From: Antennarius striatus
Lineage: Eukaryota > Chordata > Actinopteri > Lophiiformes > Antennariidae
Assembly (NCBI RefSeq): GCF_040054535.1
Contig: NC_090785.1
Location: 12,066,501-12,130,500 of the forward strand
Reading direction: 5' to 3'
Length of the DNA: 64,000 nucleotides
Of the stretch, positions 1 to 12,200 are shown piece after piece. The notes beneath the pieces were generated by a model. That model was given only the letters and a program-made list of their open reading frames with translations. It made no database searches and was not told the origin of the DNA. The position numbers were made by a program, and so were the translations under genes. Positions within the stretch are counted from its first letter, which is position 1. Each line of letters begins with the position of its first letter.

Positions 1-2425
1 TATGCTCCTCTTCAGTCTCCGGAGCAGACGACGGTCCTGTGGAATCGCACAGACTCTTCTGTTTCTGACGGAGGCCGAGGAAAGCTGAGATATAGTTCCT
101 GGAGGTTCACCCAACTCACGCCGGGAGATAATGGCTACTACAACTTAAGGGCAAAAGACAACAGGCTGGTGTCTAGGTTTCGGTTTACAGTAGAAGGTGA
201 TCTTATGGACTTGACATTAGCTGCATGCTAATCTGAATAAATTTTAATGTTAAAATTCTACTTTTTATCATGCAGAAAAGGAAGTATACTATGATGTGAT
301 GGTGAATGATAAGCTCCTCATCAACAATCCATCAACCGATTCCTCATGGTCAGTGGATTTTACCCCAAAGGGCGATTCCGAGCCAATAGCACTGGTACGC
401 GAAGGAAGACTTATCTTAAGTCAATGGGATACTATGGCTTTTGGAGACAGAGCTTCTGTCTTGATTGAAGGCATCGAGATTGCTCCTGTGGAACTTACAG
501 AAGCTGGCACCTATGTCTTCAGAGATTCCAAAGGTTACCAGGCCCAGACAGCATTTGTGTCGGTAAACTATGGTGAGCAGCGTTATTTTTTATGCTTTAG
601 AAAGAGAAAGTGTCTGACCATTTGCTAAACTAACCCTGCCATTGTATTCTGCTCTTACAGAACCAACTCCTACATTTGTTTATGTTGCTATTATTGCTGG
701 TGTTATCCTTGGGGTCCTTGTCATCTATTGCTGTATGAGAAAGTGTTGTTGTAAAAAGAGCTCCAAAAGGTCCGCTGCGGCGCCTGCTACGTATTACCGT
801 GTAAGTACTGCTTCTAGTATGCATTCATACTTAATATTTACAATATTCTTACTTCAACATGCTTACTCCAATTGCAGGATCAGAGTCAGCCTGAACACCC
901 AAGTAACTCTGCTGCACCAGCAGCCCCAAGTTACTCTGCTGCACCAGCAGCCCCAAGTTACTCACCAGCAGCCCCAAGTTACTCTCCTGCACCGGCGGCC
1001 CGGAGTTACTCTCCTGCACGAGTGGGCCCAAGTCACTCTGCTGCACCAGCTGAAAGTTTCTCTTATTCCCCACTGAATCCCACTGATCCTAACACATCGG
1101 TATGTTATTCTCTTTGCTGAGCAGAATTTTCCCAGGGATGCATGATGTTAAAGTGCTTTGGTAGCTGCATGTTGATAATCTGAAGTAAATGTATATAGAT
1201 CAACAGTTGAAATTTTAGTAATTTCTATGACACTTGTGGAGGCCATTGATGACAACTATTCATCCTTGAGTAGCTGTCCTTTATTAAGGATAGTCAGCCT
1301 CATATTTCAAACAGGTTCTACTGGCTGTTGTCACTCCTGGTCATACAGAGACACATACAGAGGCATTTAACTCTTCAATGTTTTTTCATCAAATTTGATG
1401 TGAACACAAACCCATGCAAGCATGCTGCCTTTTTGGCATTTTAGTATATTAATTACATTATTTTTATATTGAACCTATGAAATTTTGAATGTGGATAGTT
1501 TAACGATTTAGAAATCATTTTTTGTTTTTCCATGGATACAACTCAAGTATATATATACTGTATTAAAAAAAACTGCAGTTCCTTTTTGAAGCATATTTTT
1601 AAACTTTTATTCATAAGTAATACTCAAATGTGTACATTTTTATTTTTCATTATGGTGTCATTATTTATTTCAAACTGATTGATAACTTAATTATTTATTT
1701 ATTTATTTAACAGGGACCTTGTGCAACAAATGTGTTACACAGATCAGACATAGTTTAAAGCTAATTTTTGTCTGTAGTCCCTGGGCACATGCAGAAATAC
1801 ATCTGGCTTATGAAAATCCAACTAGCTCAACAAGATAAAACAACAGTTTAAAGAATTTGTATCCATGCAAATACATGCTGTGATGGGGGGGTACTTGTTT
1901 AAGATATGCTGGGGGTACCTTTGCCTTTACTGGACATTGTTGACAGTTAAACAAGAGAAACATGGGGATAGGAAAAGTGCTATGACTACAGACATCTTGG
2001 AACTGAACCAGCAAGAATTATGTAATATATGAGGTTATCAATGGCCTGATGGAAAAAAACAGCCTTCGTCTTGTGTATAAATACTTCACATGATTTAATT
2101 GAAGATCAATGTGGGGTTTAACTGTCTATGTTGAGAACTTCAGAGGTTTCTGCTAACACTATTAAGCTGTCGAATATATTTTTGAATTGAACAACACGCA
2201 TGCATTTACATTTTACTTGTTACCTTCTGTGTCCAGGTTGCATGTCCGGCGGGACAGCGAGCCATGATATCTGCTGGTCTTGGCTCTGATTTTCTCTCCA
2301 GTAACCCCCAGCCGACGTTTGACCCGAAAGGATTGGCCTTTTCCTCTGCTCCACTCAGCTCAGAAATCAATTTCTCTCATGTTTATAACTCTGCTAAACT
2401 AAACTTCATTTCTGAAGTGCACTGA
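1..2425 (+). CDS. Ig-like type I membrane protein, 3' exons (5' end outside window)
   Basis: Five coding exons are visible: <1-196, 276-572, 661-800, 878-1099 and 2237-2425, each bounded by GT-AG sites with matching phases. Exon 1 encodes the end of an immunoglobulin-like fold (FTQLTPGDNGYYNLRAKD, the usual D-x-G-x-Y pattern before strand F). Exon 2 encodes a second Ig-like module with ELTEAGTYVFRDSKG. Exon 3 holds one membrane helix (VYVAIIAGVILGVLVIYCC) followed by a Cys/Lys-rich stretch (CCMRKCCCKKSSKR) that looks like a stop-transfer and palmitoylation site. Exon 4 is a cytoplasmic tail of repeated PSYSAAPA-type units. Exon 5 gives the C-terminus ending FISEVH. The fold, single helix and tail suggest a cell-surface receptor or adhesion protein. 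I do not recognise an orthologue, and the signal peptide lies outside the window. The exon structure is well supported; the function is not. Confidence 0.75.
878..1060 (+). repeat. Short tandem repeat in coding exon (PSYSAAPA-like units)
   Basis: The exon contains four to five imperfect copies of a unit of about 24-30 bases (ccaagttactctgctgcacc and variants) that encode PSYS followed by Ala/Pro. Later units drift to RSYSPA and PSHSAAPA. This is a coding minisatellite in the cytoplasmic tail, so unit number may vary between individuals. Confidence 0.75.
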
Positions 2426-5417
2426 GAATCAATATGATGGAGAGTAGGAATCAGAATCATGATTTGTTACTGGAATGCAGCAATTTCAGTCAGACACGCA
2501 TTAACAAAAAGAGTTCAGGATAACATAACATGTTAAAAAACAAGACGTCGTTCAAAATGTGCAGACATGTGACATGAGTTATGAATTATGAATGTATATG
2601 AGAAATATCCCATTTGTTTTGATATAAATACAACCACAAATGTGATTGGGTCAAATCCTGAAGCCAGTGCAGTATTAATTGGTTTGATGTGTAAAGTCTC
2701 CTGAACGCATGAGGAGCTGTAGTTGTGTTGTTGATAACCAAATAGTGGAGAGTAGGAGTGAAACATAGCCATTAATAATTATAAATATACTCCTGCAAAA
2801 ATCTTTAATATTTGATGCTTTCACTTTTTCTCAGGTAAAGGTCCTTTTTTTACATTCTAGAGACCAGAAACTCAAACTGGAGTCACTTCATTACTAATGG
2901 AAATCTGGAAAGCTTTGCCAGCTCTATTTATATACATTTTTATTTTGTTGTTTCTAACTGTCATGTGCCTTCAGCTTTATATATCACTGTGCATGAGTTG
3001 TGTTTATCACATTTTTACAACTTATATGGGATATTTTTAACTTTTTCTTGGTTTGTAAAGTTTTACATTTGGAAGCTGATCCACTTTTCGTGTGTAATTT
3101 TATATTTTGTCAGCTTCTGTTAATATTAAATTCTATTGAGAATGAAATAGTTTTTTTTTCTGCCACTACGACAACCTTGACTTGACTGTCCACTCATCCG
3201 TCACTTCCTCCTCCTCACTGTCTTTTCCTCACTTGACCTCCATTGATTAAATCATATATCTATCTGTGAAAATGCATGTTAATATATGTTTCACTGCATT
3301 AAAATGTATAAAAACTCTTCAGATTGTGTTTGCACTCAGTCCATCGTCTCCGTAGACAACAGAAATCATTTTGTTTCCATGTCATCATTACAAGCGCCAC
3401 CTGTGCAACATGTCTACACAGCTAGAAGATCGTACAAACATTCTTCACCAGTTTCACCAGCTGGGTGTTTGCATGTTGATTGAATTGTCATCTTTCACTG
3501 TGCTTGCTCGTGGGGGTCATTACAATCTTGACCTGTTCCATTAAAAGTCTGGGGTAGCCTTTGTTGTTGGCACTATGTACATGAAATTCAACTTGATAGA
3601 ACAAATTAAATGGAGCAGAGGATTTTTGTTGTGCAAAAAATGGCACGATAGTAATCTCTTGTCAGATTAAATTGCAGATAGGCCAAATCTAACCCAAACA
3701 CAACCAGTCAACAGAAATACATTATTTTATATTAAACTTTTAAGAGTGGAAATGTGTTTTATTTAAGGCTATAAATGGCTAAAAACTGCATTAAAATATT
3801 ATATGCTGAGTTAATTTTGAAGTTAGTCCTGCTGACAACTATCAGATATTTTGATTTAATAGAAGGTTGTATACTAATTAAATAATCCCTCTATTTTTAT
3901 GCTAAGTACAAAATAATAATAAATAATACCTTAAAAGTGGAACATGTCTATGACTAGAAATAACATTAATTGTGGCGTTATTTCTGATAAACACATTTTT
4001 TCATTGTATTAAAAGCAAAATTAAAGTAAACAGCCTTTACTTTTTATTTTTACATAAATTTAGCAAGCTGGAGCAAAATTAAGGTTTATTTGAAGATTGC
4101 TGAAGAATGTAAATCCAAATGTTTGCACTTGAATCTCTTTTGTTCTTCCTCTTCAAGAATATACCAGTTTTTGTTTTTATTTTGTTGAAAATGCTGAGGA
4201 TATGTGTCACACAACCAAAATCAGTGATCTGACACAGAACTAAAAAAATAAAGAGGCTGACTTAGAACCAAAGATCCAACATTAAAGCTAAAGGCTCCAT
4301 TTACACACCTTTGTAATCCTATTAGGCATTTGAATTTTGCAAGGAAATAATCCCCAAATAATGTTGCAGGTTAAGTTGTGTGAAGAATCACAATTGTTGA
4401 TCTCTCGCTCTGTAACGATGCAGAGAAACAGTGACACAGGGGACTTCACAGTTAGTGTCACTCTGGCTTCGTGTCTGGCCTACTTGCCACTTCACCACAC
4501 AGTGAAGAGGAGAGAAATGAGTTCAGCTGCTGCATGGTTAGTTACAAGAAAAATCATTCTGGAATCAAGGTCAGATTATTCCACTCAGATGGAGCATCAC
4601 AGAAAGGCCTCCAGCAGTCCATCCAGTTTGTTCCAGACTAGTTTTTTTTATATCTATATAGATAGATCTATAGATATATATCTATTGGATGAATTCCCTT
4701 AAACTGTTATCTTTCCCTTAATGTTACATGCCGTAAAACATTTTCACTTATATACACACACATACACCCATGACTTTGATGTGTCCTGACTGTGTTTCTT
4801 CTAAGACCACCATGAGGTCAAATTTTGACGCAGAGAAGCAGAAGCTGTTTCCCTGCTCAGTCCAGCCACCTGACGGGGAAGACTCATGACCACAGGTGAA
4901 GGTTAGTAAGTAAGTGGACGACCAAGTCGACTTCTGAATCAGCTCTCAATAACCACCGGGGCAGTCATACACAGCGCCTGTATTGCTGCTGATTCTGCAA
5001 GTTTAGACAGATAATTTCATGTGTATTAATGGCCAGAAAGTATTTTGGTGTTAGGAATAAGAAATAGTTTGTTTTGTTTTTTACGGTTGTGGCCCCAAAA
5101 GATTTTGCATGTCTTTTTAATTTTTGCATGATTGTAGAAAAGAGAGTTCACAGTCTGATTTATCAAACTACCCAAAAATTCTGCCTCCACTATTCTTATT
5201 CTTGCTGCCTTTTAATACTTCTGTATGTGATTGGGTGTTCATGCTAATTAGAATATCCTATGAGTTTAAGCTTTTTACTGACAGGAAACAAAAACAGCAT
5301 TTTTCATTATAACTCCCAGAGACTTTATTTCCCATAATAGTTTGATATGCACACAAAAACTTTTCTAAACCAACATTACCATCACCATTGTTCATCCCAA
5401 CTCAGCCTTTTTTATCA
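2426..5417. other. Intergenic region, no gene seen
   Basis: AT-rich sequence between the converging Ig-like gene (+) and tmem109 (-). The first part is probably 3' UTR of the Ig-like gene. The open frames here (for example 4337-4702) have no recognisable protein signature and no splice support. A short TATT/TTTA-rich stretch lies near 1690-1715 in the preceding intron, and a (TATC/TAGA)-like low-complexity patch lies at about 4650-4685. Confidence 0.5.
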
Positions 5418-7659
5418 CTACTCTGCTTTCCTCTTTTCCACTGCTTTCAGCCGGCCCTCCAGTGAACTCAGACGGTGGTCCACTGACAAAGTCTTTTCAG
5501 AGCCTGATGTGAGCAGAGTCAAAACGACACATCCCAGCACCAGGACGCCCAGTCGAACCGCTGTAGTGTCCGCAGTGGCGGTCTTGTCGGTCACAATCAG
5601 TCCAAAAAGCCAGAGTGCCAAGACTGTTTTCACCAGCCAGAACACCTGCCTCACCACACCAATCAGCAGACGAAGAATGATGGTCAGCAGCCAGTAGCCG
5701 ATGAGGGCCACCAGACCCCATTGGGCAATTGCAGTCACACCCTCTGGAGTGAAGCGGGGCATTGTCTGTGCAACTATGAAAGGAATAAATCCAGACTTAT
5801 TTTCAGAGCAAAAAACTTCAAAGCACTCACCTGTTGCCTAAGAAGAAAAACTTGGTAAACATTCATGTTAAAAGGAGTGGCAAAGAAAATCCTTGCAATT
5901 AAAAGTTTCACTGCCACAGATCCTGTATGACAATAGGAAAGAAAGTAGAACAAGAAGCAAAGCCAAAACACACACTCAGTAGCTCAACTGCACACATGAA
6001 AATTAGCCAACCCAGAACGTACCATCGAATCCCGTAACCCTGAGGATCTCAGCGACATAAACAGCGATAACGTTCAGGCCACTGGCAGCTCCTTCAGCCA
6101 GGAAACGGATCACTGTCTGGAAAAACTGTATTGGAAAAGAAGAAAAGTTTTAGTTGTTATTCACACAGTATCAGTCAAGAAAGAGTAAGAATATGAAAGG
6201 ATTACAAAAGCACAATTAGTAGAGATGTATTCTATCGGTTCCAATGCAGTGGTTATATCTGGTTTGTGCAACACTAAGATCTGTTATTTCATGTAGTTGA
6301 TCCAAATGTTCAAAACTGGTGCTTATATTAATACAGAACTCTTCATGTGCTGCTAAGCTGCACCTTACGACAGAAGATTGTCTGTATTGTTGACTGTGAC
6401 AAACAGCTGTGTATGTACCTGACAGCTGCAGAGTGGCTCTCTATTCCTGCACAGACTACACTCACCCCAAAATCACACAACACACAAAGTTAAGCTTGTC
6501 AGTCAAGGTCAGTGGAAGCCCAGCAAGTTTGACACGTATCTTATCTGCACCTGTTGCTCCACACACAAGAACACACATGAGGACTGGCCAGCATTTTGGA
6601 ACAAGATCCAAGCGTTTGTCTCTCAGAGTGAGGAGGATTCATTTAAAGGCAACAAAACAGTAAAAAATAAAATTGCAGTGTTATTCTATGAGCTGCCAAA
6701 CATACAGTACTATAATTTTATATTGCTTGATTAAAAGCAGATTAGAGTGGATTTTCTGTCTGAAAAACATACTGGGAAGTGATAATGATTTATTTAAGGA
6801 TTCACTTCTCCTCTATGAATCATTCCCTCCTAGGATCACACCTTGATTTTACATTCAGAGCTACAAACAGAGGTGCGTTGAACAATTTCAGGCTTTTTAC
6901 CAGCACAGACTCTTATTACTCCAAGTAGAGTTATAATGCAGCTTCATGCAAATATTATGGCACAAACTGGCACAGCCTCATGGATTGTTTCTCTTCATCT
7001 ATACTAACTAAACAGAAACACCCAAGAGCTTTCTTACCATGGCCACTGTATAGACGTTGTCCTGACCAAGTAATGACTCAAGAAACAACACGGCACTCTG
7101 GGGAAAGAGGAGCCACAGTGGGGTGGAACCAGGAGCATGAATGGGTGAGGGGTTGTAAATGATCAGTGAGGGTAGAGGAGATCAGGGGATGAAGCGAGAT
7201 TAGCATTTTGAGGGGCGAGACGGGAGAGAGAGATGTGTGTGTGAAGGGCGAGGAAACGGATTGGGAAAGGTGACAGGGTTGGAGTTGAAAAGTTGTTAGC
7301 AGTCAGTTATTGATCACAGTTACAAATCTCTCAAGTTCAACCAATTAAGTAAAGCAGGATAGTAACAAAGGAGTATATAAGTTTACTGGCCGGCTGTGCG
7401 CCACCGTCCGTACCTCAGCTACGGAGCGCATCACGCCGCTTCCCACCACCGACTCTGCGTAACGCTGGACCTCCTGACAGGTTCCTGTAACAATGGTCCG
7501 CAGGGTGACCACAGGCGGGCTGTCCACGGACGGCTTGGCCTCCTCTGCTTCGGCTCCAGCCCATACCAGCGCCAACCCGAACACCAACACACAGATGTTG
7601 AGGAAAAGCCGACGCATGTCGTTCCCACCGCGCCCAGAGCCAGACGCACCAAACAGCAT
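5418..7659 (-). CDS. tmem109: Transmembrane protein 109 (mitsugumin-23 family)
   Basis: Four coding exons on the minus strand: 7659-7414, 7097-7038, 6125-6023 and 5773-5418, giving 254 residues (human TMEM109 is about 243). An ATG at 7659 or at 7617 could start it. The second places a classic signal peptide at the very N-terminus (MRRLFLNICVLVFGLALVWA). Both have acceptable Kozak contexts. The later exons encode three hydrophobic segments, including WGLVALIGYWLLTIILRLL, and a C-terminal coiled coil (LSSLEGRLKAVEKRKAE), which is the known order for the family. The family forms cation-permeable channels in the ER and nuclear membrane. The acceptor at 5774-5775 was preferred because it gives GFDVAQTMPRFTPEG, which aligns with the human GDYLAQ...SPGQ segment. 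It lies tail to tail with the Ig-like gene and in tandem with rnf20. Confidence 0.85.
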
Positions 7660-9292
7660 TGTCGGGGACTTGAGAACAATGGCAGAAAAAATGTGTGCGC
7701 ACAGGTTGGAGCTGCCGCCGGGATCAAGTCGAGCAGCTCGCGTTACGTGACTGAAGACGGACCTGCAAATCAAAAACTTACAAATGACTTCTGTCTAAAA
7801 CTTAAATTGAATTGCAGTTCATAACCGGCAAATAAATACACGAGGGAAAGCCGTGTCAGCTTTAAAAAAAACCCACGCACAACGTGATTCAAATTTCCTA
7901 TTTGCAAAGTAAAATGAAATTTTTGATAAAAACTACTACTAAAAAAAAAAAGAAAAAAAAAAAGAAAGAAGATTATTTAATTATAAACTTTGGCAGAGCT
8001 TCAATGCCTAATCTCGGATCGCTCCGTCATTACCAGTAGCTGTATTTGGTAAGAAACGGTTTCAGGAGTGAATCCAGCGTTGATCGTAATCCACCCGGAC
8101 GCAGCAGGAAGGGAAAATCATGAGGAGCAGAAATGTATCCAAAAAATGCAGCTTTTGTGCGTAAAAGAAAGCAGTAAAACGCGGTGACGTGGGGCCGACC
8201 ACGAGCCTCCCAAAGCCTCTTACTTCAGATCTGAGCTCAGCAACCCTCAAATTGGGTGTTCCTTTGTGTCGGAGGTTGCATGAAATCCACTGCTATGATG
8301 GATTATGTTGCACAAGCTTTAAGACCTCCCTTCTTGTTTCCTCGGGACGCTCCCGTCCTTCGAGCGTTTCACCCACAAGCTGGTGCGTAAACACGTCTTC
8401 ATGTAGGGAGACGACGAGAAGGAGGGGCAGATTAACACAGATTTGCACACTGGGATTTGTGGTTTTATGTTCCAAGTCAAATGTAAACAGTAATTCAAGG
8501 GTTTGATAGACATTAAAAAGGGAATAAAAGTCAAAAAATAAAAGTAAAATCGACAAACAAGATGAACAGTTTAATAACTAGTAGGACAGCACATACAAAC
8601 AAGTCCAATTTCAGAAGAGTCAGGTTTCATCTAAAATTAAACAGCAAGGAGGCTCAGCACCATAACATCACACCGCAAAGACCATGTCTTCAGTCTGGTT
8701 CGCTGTGAACAGGATTACAGGCAGAGTAATGACCTGATTATCATGAAACTTTGAGGGAGCCTTGCCGGCAGCTGGGAAGAATCCACTCACATCTTAAGTG
8801 GATCCAGATAAAGGGGTGGACTCAGGAATAACTTTTCCACTGTTGAACATTGAAAGAGCGATTTTTGAAAACCCGTTTGACTTACCTATAAACTACTTGA
8901 TAGTCTAGACTAAAGCTGAATGGAAGGGTGGGCCGTGTAAAAGAACAAACTGCAAAATTCCGGAGTGGATCACGAACATTTTTTACAACCTTTATTTTGA
9001 GATGGGGCTTTATAAATCGCCTGTTCTAATACACGCACAGAGAGATCTCAGTGTGTGACAACATACGACACTGGATGGTGGACAGAAGACATTGAATTTA
9101 GTCAAAAAAGTTAAAAAGCATTCAGTTCAGAGCAACAAAACGGAACCCTCCAGCCGTGTCACGCTGATCGTGTCCAGTATGATCAGGAGGGGAACATGTT
9201 CTGTGTGTCGAGTCTTGTTCCCGGCAGTATTTGTACAACTGTCCATTCCGTGGAATCTTTATTCGCGCCAGTGTATGCGTAGAACCGCAGCT
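7660..9292. other. tmem109 5' flank and rnf20 3' UTR
   Basis: No protein-coding gene is supported here. The part next to 7660 should hold the tmem109 5' UTR and promoter. A poly-purine run (A with scattered G) lies at about 7935-7970. From about 9292 back to the AATAAA on the minus strand at 8991-8996 is the likely rnf20 3' UTR. The open frames at 8189-8556 have no family resemblance. Confidence 0.5.
8991..8996 (-). promoter_or_regulatory. Polyadenylation signal of rnf20
   Basis: The minus strand reads AATAAA about 300 bases after the rnf20 stop codon. It is the first canonical hexamer downstream of the gene, so the 3' UTR is probably about 0.3 kb. Confidence 0.55.
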
Positions 9293-12200
9293 TTAGCCGA
9301 TGTAAATACGGTGGAAGTCGTTTGCTCCAAAAGCGGCGTTGCATTTGGGGCACTTCCTCTGACGTGTATCATAACGAGTCTTAACACACTCAAAGCAGAA
9401 GACGTGGAAGCACTTCGTCAGTACGGCGTCCTTCACCCGAGAGTTGCAGCATGGACACGTCAGGCGTGCCTGGGAGAGATCAGGAAATGAACAAGTTGAG
9501 CAGTTAATTTAGAAAACCTTTTGGACATAAACTGAAACTTTTGCAATTCCTAGAAAAAAATACATCCAGCTGTCAGTCAGGATCAAACCACAAGAAACTA
9601 AAACTGTTGGATTCCATGGTTTAAACAAAGGAAACATAACTTTTTTCCTTCTGAAGACTACCGCATGCGACAGGTGGACATGATTACACTCAGAGAAAAA
9701 GGGTTGCTTTTTGCCAGTTGCCATTCCACGCTAAGCTAATTAGCCGCTGGCAGTAGCTTTACGTTCAGTATACAAATGCGAAATCTTCTAAGTTAACGCC
9801 CTGCAATATGTAACAGTTTTTTGCACAAAATGTGAGGCTAAGACTTTGCAGGTTTGAGATTTCAATTAGGTCTGCGTCCAGGAAACCCACCTTGTAATCA
9901 TTGATTTCTTCATTTAGAATATCATCGCCATTACTGATTTTCTCAGCTGGTTTCTTGGCCTTCTCAATCTTTCTCCTTAGTTTGGAGATGTCCTCCTGAA
10001 ATACAAAGTAAACAGCTCTGCATGAAAACCAGGTTCTGTCTGTCCTTTTGACTCATTTGTGTGTGTGCACACGTTTATCTGCGTGTGTTGTTACCTGTGC
10101 TCGTCTGGCGTTAAAGGACTCTTTCTCCCTGGAGATGCTGTTCTCCACAACTTCCTCTCTCACCAGACTGAGTCTCTGTTGAACCTGTTCCAGCTGGCTC
10201 CTCACCTCCTCCGAAAGCAGGGCAGAGTCTTGAGCCTGCAGGATGAACAGACAGGTGACTTCAATTTTTCCTTCTTCCCATATTGAAAAATTCTTCATTT
10301 ACCTTGAAAGTGTGTTTAAGAAGCTCTTATCAACCTAAACTCAAACTCCTTTCTAACAGCTCTCCCTTTGAAGGATCAGTTTACTTTGCAGGTGTGGCAT
10401 CATAACCGAGCTAGGTTACCTTGCGTTTATTCATGTCCAAGGCTTGTGTTCGGAGAGCCAACTCTCTCTCTGCAGTGCTGATGGTGCCTTGCAGGAGCCG
10501 CTCCTTTTCCTCAAGCTTCCGTACCACCTGTAGTTGGGCGTCGACCTGATAATCCCCAAAAATAGAGATTACAAACAAAGATTAGAATGGATTACAACTG
10601 GAGTATTAACGTGAAGAAACAGAATTTGGGTAAAGACATTAACATAACAATGGACAGTTGCTTGTGTGGAATAAAATGTGAAGACTTTCTCAATCCAAAT
10701 TTTTTAAATTTACTTTTGAGCAAATCGCTTTGCTGCAAAGCGAATGTGATTGTATTTTTGTCATTAAATGTCATCCATGATTCATATCAAGTGAGAAATG
10801 TCTACAGGTAGCTGTGGCCCCAAGTTAGGTCACAAACATGCCTGAACAAACCCTTGTTTGCAAATTGTGCATTACTGTGATGAGCGGTGACTCACCTGAG
10901 TCTTTAGAGTCAGCAGTTGATCAGCTAGCTCCTCCTTTTCCTCCTTTAGTAGCTTGTGGATCTGGTTGGACTTGATCCGCTCGCTCATCAACTTGAAGTT
11001 GGCATCGTCTTTTTCTCTGAGCTGCTGCATGAGACGAATGTTCTGTTCCTGCATGTCCTCAAAGGCCTGGCCCGTCACGTCCATCTCACTCAGCAGCGCA
11101 TCCTCTTCCTGCAGAGGAAGCAGGAGCGTAACACGTCCGGAGTGAAAGGAGGCCATGAGAGTGCATTAAATGAAACATAGCATATTACACACCTGTTTTG
11201 CTATGGAGAGCTTCTTGTTGAGGATGTCGATCTGCTCCTCCACAGAGCGGATCTTTCTGAGAGCCTCTTCGTCTGCCATTTTCTTACCCTCCCTCCTCTC
11301 CCGCTCCTCTAGCTCCCTCAGCCTCTGCCGCAGCTCGTCTCCCTGGATTCAGGATTATCATCCATCATGACAAATGTAGCACTAATATCCAGAAGAATCG
11401 ATTTTGATGTAATGAACTGAATCTCACATTTGCATTTGCACATTTGTATTATGCTGTGTATAATGTATTATGTTCTCCACCCCTGGGCAAATAGGATCAA
11501 TCACATATTTGGAGTTGCAACAGTTATACACCATTTCCTGCGCCGCCGGGTATGGTATGAATGGTATTAGACAGCTCTGTTACACTACAGCACTGATGTT
11601 TCATTCATCTCTGACAGCTATCAGTTTTTCCACATTTCCTGCCAACCAGTCTGACTTAGACAGGTCGTATGCTGTATTTTCTATAAGGCCAGAACATCAC
11701 TTAATTCTTTGGAGGAATGTCCTGCTGCTGGAAACCCTTTAGAAAACAATCAAGCATGTTCACAGTCACTCGAAGGGCTTTTGTAATCTCTCTTCATATA
11801 TTTTGTTTCTCTGTTCAATAAAACAAGGAGTGAATTTGTAAAATAGGACAAAAGCAGGTCAGGAAAGAAGTCCGTGCTGAGTCTCTCACCTCTGATTTGG
11901 ACTTTTTCTCCGCAGCCATGAGCTGGACTTTGTCTCGCTGCTCCTTCGGTGCTGAGCGGTACATGTCCAGCAGCAGCTTCATCTCCCTCTGGGATTCCTG
12001 TGCTTTCCTGCACAGTAAAGAAGACCATTCAAATAAAAACCACCTCCATCATCCCACATCATAAAAAAAAAAACCAAAAGCCACTTTTCCTCTAATAACT
12101 AAAAATGTTCATGGAAGTATTTTCTTATTCTCAAGAATTAATAATAAAGACCAAAATATTACCGTAAGATAATCTGAATTCAAAACAAGGCTGTCAGAGA

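Noticed and set aside
4337-4702. 121-codon frame between the Ig-like gene and tmem109
   Set aside because: No family signature, no splice context and a low-complexity end (IYIDRSIDIYL from TATA/GATA repeats).
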